A DNA stretch of 24,855 nucleotides from Clostridium fallax (lineage in GTDB: Bacteria; Bacillota; Clostridia; Clostridiales; Clostridiaceae): the NCBI RefSeq assembly GCF_900129365.1, contig NZ_FQVM01000034.1, positions 1 through 24,855 on the forward strand. The letters are read 5' to 3'. The notes beneath the pieces were generated by a model. That model had not been told where the DNA came from, did not search any database, and saw only the letters and a list, made by a program, of their open reading frames with translations. Position numbers and translations under genes: made by a program. Position 1 is the stretch's first letter, and each line of letters begins with the position of its first letter. Below are positions 7,500 to 16,291 of the stretch, piece by piece.

Positions 7500-10127
7500 C
7501 TATTTTGATTTTCTATTATTTTTTCTAAGGATAGATTTAAAAATTTCATTAAATACCAAAGGAACCAATGAAAGTAAGGTTAATAATATCCAATCATTTA
7601 TTGATAATTGGAATACTTTAAAAAGTGACGCTAAAGGATTAAAGGATATTATTAAAACCTGTAGTAGTATGCCAAAACAAATAGAATAAATCAAATATTT
7701 ATTTGAAAATAATCCTAGTTTAAATAAAGATTTTTCTTGGCTCCTCATGGAAAGAGAGAAAAATAATTGAGACATACTTAAAACTACAAATGCCATAGTT
7801 TGTGCATGAACTAAAGAACCTGTATATATATGTTCTCCAATTTTAAAAGCTATTAAAGTTAAGACTCCTATTAAAACTCCATTTAACCCTAAAAATAAAG
7901 GTGTACCTTTTGAAAAAATACTTTCTTTAGGATCTCTAGGAGAATTTTTCATAACAGATTTATCTCCAGGATCTACACCTAAAGATAAGGCTGGTAAGCT
8001 ATCTGTTATAAGATTTACCCACAAAATATGAATTGGTAGTAAAGGAGAATTCCAATTTAAAAGTATTGCAACAAATAAAGCAATAATTTCTCCTAAATTA
8101 CAGGATAATAAAAATATTATTGATTTTTTTATATTATTATAGATATTTCTACCTTCTTCAATAGCAGAAACTATAGTTGTAAAATTATCATCAGTTAAAA
8201 CCATATCAGCAGCACCTTTTGCAACATCTGTACCAGTAATACCCATAGCTACTCCTATATCAGCAGCCTTTAAAGATGGAGCATCATTAACACCATCTCC
8301 AGTCATAGAAACTATATTATTATTAGCTTTAAAAGCTTTAACTATTTTCACCTTATGCTCTGGAGAAACTCTTGCAAAAATTCTATAGTTATTGATTTTA
8401 TCAGTTAATTCATCATCATTTAATTTATCTAAGTCACTGCCAGAAATAGCTTCACTTATATTATTTGCAATTCCAAGCTCTTTTCCAATTGCAAAAGCGG
8501 TATTTTTATAATCACCTGTTATCATAATAGGTGTAATGCCTGCATCTTTACATAGATTTATAGAATCTTTAACTTCAATTCTAGGAGGATCAATCATTCC
8601 TACCATTCCTATAAATATTAAATCTTCTTCAAGTTTTTCTAAAGATACATGACCCTTTGAAATTTCTTTATAAGAAAAGGCTAAAACTCTTAAGGCTTCA
8701 TCAGACATATTATCAGCAGCAGAAAGTATAGAAGATTTTATTTCTTCAGTTAAAGGAATAACTTTGTTATTTATTAAAGCTTTATTACTAATCTTTAAAA
8801 TGCTATCTATAGCACCTTTTGTAAAAACTTTTAGATGATTATCAAAATCATTTACTGTAGTCATTAATTTTCTTTCAGAGTCAAAGGGGATTTCATTAAC
8901 TCTCTTATAGTTATTGTTTAGTTCTTCTTTTATAAAATTTAAATTAAATCCAGCTTCAAGAAGAGCTATTTCTGTAGGATCTCCTGTTTTAGAATTTTCA
9001 CTATAAGTGGCATCGTTACATAAAACCATACATTGAAGAAGAGTTTCACTAGTAAAATCTTCTAATTTATAGTTATCTAAAGACGATAAGAGACCATTAG
9101 TAAAATATTTTGTAACAGTCATTTTATTTTGAGTTAAAGTTCCAGTTTTATCTGAACATATTATATTTACAGAACCTAAAGTTTCAACAGCAGGAAGTTT
9201 TTTTATAATAGCATTTTCTTTTATCATTCTTTGAACTCCCATAGCTAAAACAATTGCAACTATAGCAGGAAGACCTTCTGGAATAGCTGCAACTGCAAGG
9301 CTTATAGATGTTAAAAGCATTTCCATTAAATTTCTTCCCTGAAAAATAGATATTATAAAAATTAAAAAACAAACTATTAAAGCGCCTATGCCTAAGGTTT
9401 TACCAAGGCTTGATAAACGCTTTTGAAGAGGAGTTGTATTATCTTCTTCTAATTCTAACATTTTAGCTATTTTACCTATTTCTGTATTCATTCCAGTGCC
9501 TATAGCTACTCCTATTCCTCTACCATAAGTTGCTAAGGTAGACATAAAGGCCATATTGCTTTGATCTCCTATTGGAAGAGAATCTTCTTTAGATAAAAAA
9601 GTAGAATCTTTTTCAGAAGGTACTGATTCTCCGGTAAAAGCAGATTCCTCTATTTTTAGATTAGCAGATTCTATAAGTCTTAAATCAGCAGGTATATATC
9701 TTCCTGCATCTATAATTATAATATCGCCAGGAACAACTTCTTCAGAGGAAATTTCTTTTAATTCACCATCTCTTTTTACCACTGCTTTTGGTGAAGATAA
9801 ATTTTTAAGAGCTTCTAAAGCTTTTTCAGCCTTAGATTCTTGAATAACTCCTATTATGGCATTAATAAATATTACCACTAAAATAATTATAGAATCGCTT
9901 ATTTCTCCAATAAAAAAGGAAAATATAGCTGCTCCTAAAAGAATATAAATCATTACATCTTTTAGTTGAGATATAAATAGTTGAAAAAGACTTTTCTTTT
10001 TTTTAGAAGCTAATTTATTAGGTCCATATTTTTCCAGACTAGCATCAGCTTCCTTAGAAGAAAGACCAGTTATTGAGTTTACGCTAAATTCTTTTAGCAC
10101 ATCTTCTGTTTTTTTATTAAACCACAT
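7500..10127 (-). CDS. Calcium-transporting P-type ATPase (P2A, SERCA/PMR1-like)
   Basis: This is a full-length P2-type pump of 875 residues from the chosen start. Numbered from an upstream ATG at 10142, five residues longer, it shows TGES (170-173), PEGL in helix 4 (288-291), the phosphorylated Asp331 in DKTGT, KGA (442-444) and TGDGVND (614-620). Cation-site residues like SERCA are Glu289, Asn682 and Glu685 in helix 5, and Asn710, Thr713 and Asp714 in helix 6. Helix 8 has Gln where SERCA site I has Glu, so one Ca2+ per cycle, as in PMR1-type pumps, is likely. The real start is the ATG at 10127, because GGAGGTG at 10140-10134 is its ribosome site and overlaps the first ATG. The protein probably exports Ca2+ from the cytoplasm; Mn2+ cannot be excluded. 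Confidence 0.93.
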   Translation of the reverse strand: MWFNKKTEDVLKEFSVNSITGLSSKEADASLEKYGPNKLASKKKKSLFQLFISQLKDVMIYILLGAAIFSFFIGEISDSIIILVVIFINAIIGVIQESKAEKALEALKNLSSPKAVVKRDGELKEISSEEVVPGDIIIIDAGRYIPADLRLIESANLKIEESAFTGESVPSEKDSTFLSKEDSLPIGDQSNMAFMSTLATYGRGIGVAIGTGMNTEIGKIAKMLELEEDNTTPLQKRLSSLGKTLGIGALIVCFLIFIISIFQGRNLMEMLLTSISLAVAAIPEGLPAIVAIVLAMGVQRMIKENAIIKKLPAVETLGSVNIICSDKTGTLTQNKMTVTKYFTNGLLSSLDNYKLEDFTSETLLQCMVLCNDATYSENSKTGDPTEIALLEAGFNLNFIKEELNNNYKRVNEIPFDSERKLMTTVNDFDNHLKVFTKGAIDSILKISNKALINNKVIPLTEEIKSSILSAADNMSDEALRVLAFSYKEISKGHVSLEKLEEDLIFIGMVGMIDPPRIEVKDSINLCKDAGITPIMITGDYKNTAFAIGKELGIANNISEAISGSDLDKLNDDELTDKINNYRIFARVSPEHKVKIVKAFKANNNIVSMTGDGVNDAPSLKAADIGVAMGITGTDVAKGAADMVLTDDNFTTIVSAIEEGRNIYNNIKKSIIFLLSCNLGEIIALFVAILLNWNSPLLPIHILWVNLITDSLPALSLGVDPGDKSVMKNSPRDPKESIFSKGTPLFLGLNGVLIGVLTLIAFKIGEHIYTGSLVHAQTMAFVVLSMSQLFFSLSMRSQEKSLFKLGLFSNKYLIYSICFGILLQVLIISFNPLASLFKVFQLSINDWILLTLLSLVPLVFNEIFKSILRKNNRKSK

Positions 10128-10340
10128 TAATATCACCTCCATTTTATTAAAGAAAGTATCATAAATATATACTATATAAATTTAAAAAAAATAATACAGA
10201 ATAGTAAAATATAATTTTTTTATATTTTATAGTATGTGATATTATAAAGAAAAATATATAATTTGTTTTATATTTATAAAAATACTTTTATATAATAAAA
10301 AAATATATTTAGTTTATTTCTTTAAAAACTTTTTATACTT

Positions 10341-10349
10341 TGATATAAT
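10341..10349 (+). promoter_or_regulatory. Extended -10 promoter of yaaR
   Basis: TGATATAAT is an extended -10 element about 22 bp before the start codon at 10372. The upstream -35 is weak. With the start that close, the leader is very short. Confidence 0.5.
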
Positions 10350-10371
10350 CGGTTTAGAAAGGGTGGAAAAA

Positions 10372-10794
10372 ATGGAAATAGGAAGAGTCTTAAACAAAAA
10401 TAGTATAAATAGAGAGATGAAAAAAGTTGACAATAGAAAGGAATTTTCTAAAAACTTTAGTCGTGAAAAAGAAAGAAGATCTGAGGAAGAACTAAAAAAG
10501 TTTATTGAGGATATAAAGAAAAAAGGAAATAGGTTAGTTATAACAAAATGTTATGCTGATGTTAGAGTTTATAAAAAAATGATAAAGGAATATTTAGAGT
10601 CTGTACTAAAATATATGTATAGTGTAAAAAAAGATATAAGTTTTTGGCAAACACAATATTTTATAACAGTAGATACTATTGATGAAAAACTAGAAGAATT
10701 AACAGAAATGCTTTTAGGTGAGGAGAAGGATAATTTAAAAATAGCATCAACTATAGATGAGATTCAAGGATTAGTAGTTGATATATATAGATAA
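10372..10794 (+). CDS. yaaR: YaaR/DUF327 family protein
   Basis: The 140-residue, mostly helical, highly charged protein fits DUF327 (PF03885). Diagnostic parts are GNRLVITKCYADVRVYKKMIKEYL (about 45-68 from the chosen start) and TIDEKLEELTEMLL (about 99-112), then ASTIDEIQGLVVDIYR at the end. The role in Bacillus and clostridia is unknown. A GTG at 10363 would add three residues, but AAAGGGTGG overlaps it and is spaced correctly for the ATG at 10372. The gene stands alone with a terminator directly after. Confidence 0.85.
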   Translation: MEIGRVLNKNSINREMKKVDNRKEFSKNFSREKERRSEEELKKFIEDIKKKGNRLVITKCYADVRVYKKMIKEYLESVLKYMYSVKKDISFWQTQYFITVDTIDEKLEELTEMLLGEEKDNLKIASTIDEIQGLVVDIYR

Positions 10795-10826
10795 TATGAT
10801 AAAAGTTTTTTATAATATAAATTATA

Positions 10827-10860
10827 AGGTATACTTTAAGTGTAATCTTAAAGTATACCT
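10827..10860. terminator. Terminator between yaaR and the hydrogenase-like gene
   Basis: A perfect 14-bp stem (10827-10840 and 10847-10860, loop TGTAAT) is followed by ATATTTTTAT. It lies between convergent genes and may act in both directions. Confidence 0.85.
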
Positions 10861-10889
10861 ATATTTTTATGTGAATATTTATTTTATTT

Positions 10890-12230
10890 TTAAAAATTTC
10901 TTTCAAAAATACCCATAGTATCTTCTTCTTTAAAATCATTTAAGGAGGTTATGCCTATTTTTTTTAAAACTTTATCCATACCTTCACTATGAGTAGCTAC
11001 TTTTATAGGAGAACTAAAGGCGACTTTGTCAACAGCTTCTTTACCAAGTTCTTTAGAAACTAATGCTTTAGGTCCACCAACACATCCACCAATACAACCC
11101 ATACCTTCTATAAAGTTTGCATTTATTTCTCCCTTTTCAGCTTTAGCTAATATCTCTTTACACTCCTTAACACCATTAGCTTGAATTGCTTTTAACATTT
11201 TATGCTTTTCTGGAAATAATTCTTCCACAGCTTCAGATATTGCAATAGAAACTCCACCAGTTCTAGCATAAAGACGACCACCTCTAGATGCATATTCTTT
11301 AGTTGGAATGCCTTTTAAGGTTTTTGGATTTATACTTAAAGAATCAAAAATAGTTTTAACTTCTTGGAAGGTTAAGACATAGTCTATAGCGCCTACTAAA
11401 TCTTTATCTTTAGCCTCAGCTTTTTTTGCAATACAAGGACCAACAAAAACTACTTTAACATCTGGCTTAATTTTTTTTATAACTCTTCCCATAGCAATCA
11501 TAGGAGAAATAGAAGGAGAAACATCTTTTACTAATTTTTTATAAACTTTCCTTAACATTCCTACCCACATAGGACAGCAACAAGAAGTTATCATTAAATC
11601 ATCTTCAGTTTTTACATGATTATTAAATTCTACAGCTTCTTTAATTGTTAGCATATCAGCAGCAAAGGCTACTTCTAACATATCTGTAAAACCAATTTTT
11701 ATAAAAGCTTCTCTTAACATATCTAAGGTAACCTCATTTCCCCATTGACCAGAAATTGCAGGGGCAACTACAGCAACTACATTTTTATTATTCTTTATAA
11801 GATCTAATAAAGGAATAAATTCTACCTTATCTAATAACTTGTTATCATCGCATACCTCTACACATCTACCACAGTTTATACATAAATCATTGTCAATTTT
11901 TATGTCATCATTTTCAGATATTATAGCATCTATTGGACAAATACTTTGGCATTTAGTTATTCCATTTTCATCAGCGCAGGACATATCACATTTATCTATC
12001 TTTTTTACTATATTTTTTTTAACCTTATAATTAGTAATAGCTTTTTTTATATTATATATATAATTATTATCATTCTTAATATCAACACCACATAAAGCAG
12101 ATATTATAGATTGTAAATTAGTTTTATTTATATTATCTTTTTTTAATATATTTTTTAATGTATCATCAAAGTTTCCATTATAGTAGGACTTTACAAGTTC
12201 TTTAAATAAGTTTTCATATTCCTTTTTCAT
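10890..12230 (-). CDS. [FeFe]-hydrogenase-like iron-sulfur protein (stand-alone, H-cluster domain)
   Basis: The 446-residue protein begins with a helical region of about 75 residues. A two-cluster ferredoxin segment follows: Cys81, 85, 94 and 98, then Cys117, 120, 123 and 127 as CxxCxxCxxxC. The hydrogenase large-subunit domain comes last. Its H-cluster motifs are present in variant form: L1 TSCCCPMW (Cys217-219), L2 GPCIAKK (Cys266) and L3 EGMGCIGGCVGGP (Cys379, Cys383). This pattern fits the poorly studied stand-alone or sensory-type group rather than the main H2-producing HydA. Reaction with ferredoxin and H2 is plausible but not shown. An ATG at 12329 would add 33 residues, but AGAGGTG lies before 12230 and a promoter falls within that extension, so 12230 is the start. 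Confidence 0.85.
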   Translation of the reverse strand: MKKEYENLFKELVKSYYNGNFDDTLKNILKKDNINKTNLQSIISALCGVDIKNDNNYIYNIKKAITNYKVKKNIVKKIDKCDMSCADENGITKCQSICPIDAIISENDDIKIDNDLCINCGRCVEVCDDNKLLDKVEFIPLLDLIKNNKNVVAVVAPAISGQWGNEVTLDMLREAFIKIGFTDMLEVAFAADMLTIKEAVEFNNHVKTEDDLMITSCCCPMWVGMLRKVYKKLVKDVSPSISPMIAMGRVIKKIKPDVKVVFVGPCIAKKAEAKDKDLVGAIDYVLTFQEVKTIFDSLSINPKTLKGIPTKEYASRGGRLYARTGGVSIAISEAVEELFPEKHKMLKAIQANGVKECKEILAKAEKGEINANFIEGMGCIGGCVGGPKALVSKELGKEAVDKVAFSSPIKVATHSEGMDKVLKKIGITSLNDFKEEDTMGIFERNF

Positions 12231-12264
12231 AATTAAACACCTCTTACGTAAATTCTTTACTTTA

Positions 12265-12292
12265 ATTATAGTATTTATAATAAAGTTTGTAA
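12265..12292 (-). promoter_or_regulatory. Promoter of the hydrogenase-like gene
   Basis: On the minus strand TTACAA (12292-12287), a 16-bp spacer and TATAAT (12270-12265) lie about 35 bp before the start. The rest of the 321-bp gap to nadE holds only the nadE terminator and AT-rich DNA without a recognisable feature. Confidence 0.5.
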
Positions 12293-12452
12293 GAAAACTA
12301 TTTGTAAAATTTGTTAAATATAAATTCATAATCTGTTTATAAGTATTTAATATAGAAAAATTTATAGACTATAAAAATATTATAGAAGATAAGAATAATA
12401 TATAGTACCTAAGACATATGGCATAAGAAAATAAAGTTTTTATTCAATGATA

Positions 12453-12494
12453 AAAAAATTCTCTATAAGAAATTTTTCTTAAAGAGAATTTTTT
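12453..12494 (-). terminator. Terminator of nadE
   Basis: A 12-bp outer stem (12453-12464 and 12483-12494), with further pairing inside, ends in a T-run on the minus strand. It lies about 60 bp past the nadE stop and separates nadE from the hydrogenase-like gene. Confidence 0.75.
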
Positions 12495-12551
12495 GTTTTA
12501 TAATTAATTGTTAATTCATATGGTTTTAAAGAATTTAAAATAATATAAAGT

Positions 12552-14471
12552 TTAAAAATCCTTCATCCAAAGATCATAGCTAGAATCAGAGGCCATTCTC
12601 AAGTCTCCTCTTGGAGAAAGACTTATAGTTCCAACCTTTGGACCATCTGGAATAGCAGAACGCTTAAACTGCTGTGTGAAGAAACGTTTGATAAATTTTT
12701 CTAACCATTTTTGTATTTCTTCTAAAGAATATTGATCTTTAAAAGCTTCCTTTGCTAAAAATTCTATTCTTTGAGGAGATGATCCGTTCTTTATAAAATG
12801 ATATAAGAAAAAGTCATGAAGCTCATATGGACCTACAATATCTTCAGTTTTTTGCGCTATTTTACCTTCACTATCTTTAGGTAAAAGTTCAGGGCTAACA
12901 GGAGTATCTAATATATCAAAAAGTACTTCTTTAACTTCTTCAGTACTTTCATTTTCTCCTACATATTCTACTAAATATCTAACTAAAGTTTTAGGAATAG
13001 AGCAGTTTACAGAGTACATAGACATATGATCTCCATTATAAGTACACCATCCTAAAGCTAATTCAGAAAGATCTCCTGTACCTATTAAAAGACCTCCTTC
13101 TTTATTTGCTATATCCATAAGAATTTGAGTTCTTTCCCTTGCTTGAACATTTTCATAAGTAACATCATGAATATTTTTATCATGGCCAATATCTTCAAAA
13201 TGTTTAAGACAGGCATCTACTATATTTATTTCTCGTAAATCACAACCTAACTCTTTGCATAAAACTAAGGCGTTATTATAGGTTCTATCAGTAGTACCAA
13301 AACCAGGCATAGTAATAGTAATAATATTTTTTGGTGGAATATTTAAAAGTTTAAAGGTTTTAACTACAACTAAAAGAGCTAAGGTAGAATCTAATCCACC
13401 GGAGATACCTATAACAGCTTTTTTAAGACCAGTATGTTCAAATCTTTTTGCAAGAGCAGAGGATTGTATATTAAAGATTTCCTTGCAGCGTATTTCTTTA
13501 TTAAAATCTCCCTTAGGAACAAAAGGATGCTTATCTATAGGTCTATTAAAGTTTTTAATTTTAAGGTTTTTAAAGCTAAAGTTTATTGTTTTAAAATCAT
13601 AAGGAATAACTCTTTGACTATCTCTAAAACTTATATTTTTCATTCTCTCAGAGTTTAATCTAAATATATCTATTAACGAATAAATTATTTCATTATCTCT
13701 TTGGAATCTTTCATTTTCCTTTAAAAGAGTACCATTTTCACTAATTAAAAGATGACCGCTAAATAAAAGATCAGTGGTAGATTCATAAACTCCAGAAGAG
13801 GAGTAAACATAGGCACAGATGCATCTTCCACTTTGATTACAAATAAGATTTTTTCTATAATCAGCTTTACTAACTAATTCATTGGATGCAGAAAGATTTA
13901 AGATTATGTTAGCTCCTGCTAAAGTTAAATAAGAACTTGGAGGTATTGTAACCCATAAATCTTCGCATATTTCAACTCCAAAGATAAATTTATCACTTTT
14001 AAATATGTAGTTTACGCCAAAAGGTATTTCTTTTTGAAAATATAAATCAATCTTTTTATCTCTTATTAAAGATCCTTCGCTAAACCATCTCTTCTCATAA
14101 AATTCACTATAATTTGGAATAAAGGATTTTGGAACAATACCTAAAATTTTTCCCTCAAAAATTAAAATTCCACAATTATATAAAACATTATTAAAAAGTA
14201 TTGGTGAACCTACTACAATTAGCATATCTTTAGATTTTGAATAATTACATAAATCTTCTAAAGCTTTTTCAGAAGAGGATATTAGTTTTTCATGAACAAA
14301 TAAATCAGAACAACTATAAGAAGTTATAGAAAGCTCTGGAAATACTAAAGCTTTAGCACCTTCTTTAAAGCCTTTATCAATACATTTTTTTATTTCTAAT
14401 AAATTATAATCTATATTACCAACTTGGGTTTTAGGGCAAGCGGACCCTACCTTGATAAAATCCATAATCAT
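12552..14471 (-). CDS. nadE: Glutamine-dependent NAD+ synthetase
   Basis: The enzyme makes NAD+ from deamido-NAD, ATP and glutamine-derived ammonia. Its 639 residues hold two domains. The nitrilase-like glutaminase (about 4-275) has the catalytic triad Glu46 (in FPELS), Lys115 (in VPKSF) and Cys169 (in VEICEDLW). The synthetase has the ATP-binding loop SGGLDS (357-362) and the GTGDLSELALGW stretch typical of the family. All key residues are intact and the length is normal. CGGAGTGAT precedes two close ATGs; the first (14471) or the one six bases later may be used, and spacing does not decide. The gene is monocistronic with its own terminator. Confidence 0.95.
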   Translation of the reverse strand: MIMDFIKVGSACPKTQVGNIDYNLLEIKKCIDKGFKEGAKALVFPELSITSYSCSDLFVHEKLISSSEKALEDLCNYSKSKDMLIVVGSPILFNNVLYNCGILIFEGKILGIVPKSFIPNYSEFYEKRWFSEGSLIRDKKIDLYFQKEIPFGVNYIFKSDKFIFGVEICEDLWVTIPPSSYLTLAGANIILNLSASNELVSKADYRKNLICNQSGRCICAYVYSSSGVYESTTDLLFSGHLLISENGTLLKENERFQRDNEIIYSLIDIFRLNSERMKNISFRDSQRVIPYDFKTINFSFKNLKIKNFNRPIDKHPFVPKGDFNKEIRCKEIFNIQSSALAKRFEHTGLKKAVIGISGGLDSTLALLVVVKTFKLLNIPPKNIITITMPGFGTTDRTYNNALVLCKELGCDLREINIVDACLKHFEDIGHDKNIHDVTYENVQARERTQILMDIANKEGGLLIGTGDLSELALGWCTYNGDHMSMYSVNCSIPKTLVRYLVEYVGENESTEEVKEVLFDILDTPVSPELLPKDSEGKIAQKTEDIVGPYELHDFFLYHFIKNGSSPQRIEFLAKEAFKDQYSLEEIQKWLEKFIKRFFTQQFKRSAIPDGPKVGTISLSPRGDLRMASDSSYDLWMKDF

Positions 14472-14649
14472 ATCACTCCGTTATTAATTATTTATTGTAT
14501 TTATTATAGTTTGTATCAAATTAAAAAGGATTATTAACTTATTTAATATTAAAACGAAAATAGGAATAAATCAAACAAAATAGGTATAGAATAATAAGGA
14601 ATATGTTCATAATATTAATACTTCTAAAGCATTATGTAGGTTTAATTTT

Positions 14650-14668
14650 GTCATCTTTTTAAGATGAC
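14650..14668 (+). terminator. Rightward intrinsic terminator with no visible upstream gene
   Basis: A perfect 8-bp stem, GTCATCTT / AAGATGAC with loop TTT, is followed by ATTTTTTTA. It only works rightward, yet no + strand gene precedes it in the 334-bp gap between the divergent nadE and racemase genes. The rest of the gap is AT-rich and holds the two promoter regions. Confidence 0.7.
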
Positions 14669-14674
14669 ATTTTT

Positions 14675-14704
14675 TTATGATTTTTTAAAAGAATCTGATA
14701 TAAT
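14675..14704 (+). promoter_or_regulatory. Promoter of the racemase gene
   Basis: An extended -10, TGATATAAT (14696-14704), has a weak TTATGA -35 (14675-14680) at 18 bp. It lies about 100 bp before the start at 14806 and directly past the rightward terminator. Confidence 0.5.
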
Positions 14705-14805
14705 ATATAATTAGATATAAATATCAATTAAAAATATGAAATATTATATAACTTAGATAAATTTTATAATTATACAACTTATAAACTTAAGGAAAGGACA
14801 AAAAT

Positions 14806-15852
14806 ATGAAAAATTTTTGGTGTGAAGTGACTTTAGATAATATAAAAAATAATATAAAGAAAACTAAGGAACTAGCAGAAAATAAGAAGATTATAGGGGT
14901 TGTTAAAGGGAATGCCTACGGTCTTGGAATAGAAAAAATATCAGAAACTTTAGATGAATTTGTAGATTTATTTGCAGTAGCAGATCTTGAGGAAGCGATG
15001 AGGGTACAGTCTGATAAGGATATATTACTTCTAACTCCTATGGTAACTTTAGAAGATTTTAAAAGTGACATGGAAAATATAATATTTACAATTGACAATG
15101 AAGAGATTTTAAAGAATTTGGATAAAGAAAAAACTTATAGAGTTCATATATATTTAGATACTGGTATGAATAGAATGGGTATTAAACCGGAAAACTTAGA
15201 TAATATAATAGAAGAAATCAATAATGATTTTCCTAATATAAATATAGAAGGTATCTATTCTCATTTACATAACACAAAAAATGAAAAGTATACTATTAAT
15301 CAAATAGAAACTTTTAAAAAAACAGTAGAAAAATACATTGATAAAATACCATATATTCATTTAATGAATTCTTCTGGACTTTTAAAAGAAGAAATTAGGA
15401 AAAAATGTGATTTTACTAATGGAATAAGAGTAGGAAATATAATTTATGGATATGATGGGTTAAATGTTGGATATAAAAAAGCATACAAATATTTAGCTAA
15501 GCCTGTAAATAAGTACTTTGTTAAAAAAGGCGAATATATAGGATACGGATGTTCCTACAAAGCAAAGAAGGATATGTATGTTGGAATTTTAGGATTTGGA
15601 AATATAGAAAGCTTTGGATTTTCAAAGGACATAAAACATAATATAATATATGACATTCTTAAAGTTATATATAACCATATAAAATTTAGGCCGATTATAT
15701 TTAATGGAAATAGAGGAATAAAAATATTAGGAAGGGCTAATATGAATTCTACATTGATAGATATGGAAGGTTCTTCTTTAGATGATATACTAACTATTGA
15801 TATTTCACCTATACTTGGAGACTCTTCAATTAAGAAGGTATATATAGAATAA
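14806..15852 (+). CDS. Divergent alanine racemase family protein (PLP-dependent)
   Basis: This 348-residue protein has the alanine-racemase layout: a TIM barrel (about 5-225) and a C-terminal beta domain. The PLP lysine is Lys34 in VVKGNAYGLG. DTGMNRMG (118-125) keeps the Arg that tunes the cofactor, and RVGNIIYG (about 208-215) matches the barrel end. The second catalytic base appears kept as Tyr247 in GYGCSY. The usual GYADG signature reads GFGNIES, and the usual MD pair of the C-terminal domain is MN (313-314). The protein is also shorter than typical Alr. It may be a racemase for alanine, serine or another amino acid, or a second isozyme. AAGGAAAGGA lies before the ATG. It is a single gene with a terminator. 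Confidence 0.85.
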   Translation: MKNFWCEVTLDNIKNNIKKTKELAENKKIIGVVKGNAYGLGIEKISETLDEFVDLFAVADLEEAMRVQSDKDILLLTPMVTLEDFKSDMENIIFTIDNEEILKNLDKEKTYRVHIYLDTGMNRMGIKPENLDNIIEEINNDFPNINIEGIYSHLHNTKNEKYTINQIETFKKTVEKYIDKIPYIHLMNSSGLLKEEIRKKCDFTNGIRVGNIIYGYDGLNVGYKKAYKYLAKPVNKYFVKKGEYIGYGCSYKAKKDMYVGILGFGNIESFGFSKDIKHNIIYDILKVIYNHIKFRPIIFNGNRGIKILGRANMNSTLIDMEGSSLDDILTIDISPILGDSSIKKVYIE

Positions 15853-15894
15853 ATTACATAATATTAACTATAATTTTAAAAAATATATAATGAA

Positions 15895-15944
15895 AAAATA
15901 AGGCGCTTTAAAATTTTTTTATAGATTTTAAAGTGCCTTATTTT
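15895..15944 (+). terminator. Terminator of the racemase gene
   Basis: A 20-bp stem with one G-T wobble (15895-15914 and 15925-15944) ends in TTTT. The following stretch up to about 16189 is AT-rich and shows no gene or clear site. Confidence 0.85.
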
Positions 15945-16189
15945 GCATAATAAACATTTTTATTAATATCATATTTATAATTACAAATTTAATAAAAAAT
16001 AGAAATTTTAATTATTATAAGTTTTATATAAATAAACTTTTGTGATTTTATATGTTAAATAAATTCAAATATTAATATAAATTACATATGAAAAAATGTT
16101 AATTCATAGAATATTAATAATTACAAATGGCTTAAATTACCTATTTTTTCTATATATTAGCAATGTAAATGTTAAAATTTTATTACCTG

Positions 16190-16218
16190 TTGTTATGGCA
16201 ACTATTATAGAGTATAAT
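16190..16218 (+). promoter_or_regulatory. Promoter of the rnf operon
   Basis: TTGTTA (16190-16195), a 17-bp spacer and TATAAT (16213-16218) make a good sigma-A promoter, giving a leader of about 65 nt before rnfC. A short inverted repeat, GTTG-N6-CAAC (16189-16202), overlaps the -35. It could be an operator but is too short to assign. Confidence 0.65.
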
Positions 16219-16291
16219 ATAGTGGCTAAATAATATAAATTAACCCGAAAAAGGATATCAACTACAATTATTTATGAATGGAGGAGGTTTC

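Noticed and set aside
9184..9372. Second minus-strand frame inside the Ca2+ ATPase gene
   Set aside because: It overlaps the conserved pump fully in another frame, is rich in Lys, Asn, Ser and Cys as expected of a shadow, and lacks its own start signals.
12231..12329. Longer hydrogenase-like protein starting at 12329
   Set aside because: The added 33 residues do not resemble family N-termini, and both a promoter (12292-12265) and a good ribosome site lie inside this part.
16160..16220. Rex (NADH sensor) binding site upstream of rnf
   Set aside because: TTGTTA is present, but no matching TTAACAA-type second half at the right distance; the only inverted repeat is GTTG-N6-CAAC, too short to assign.
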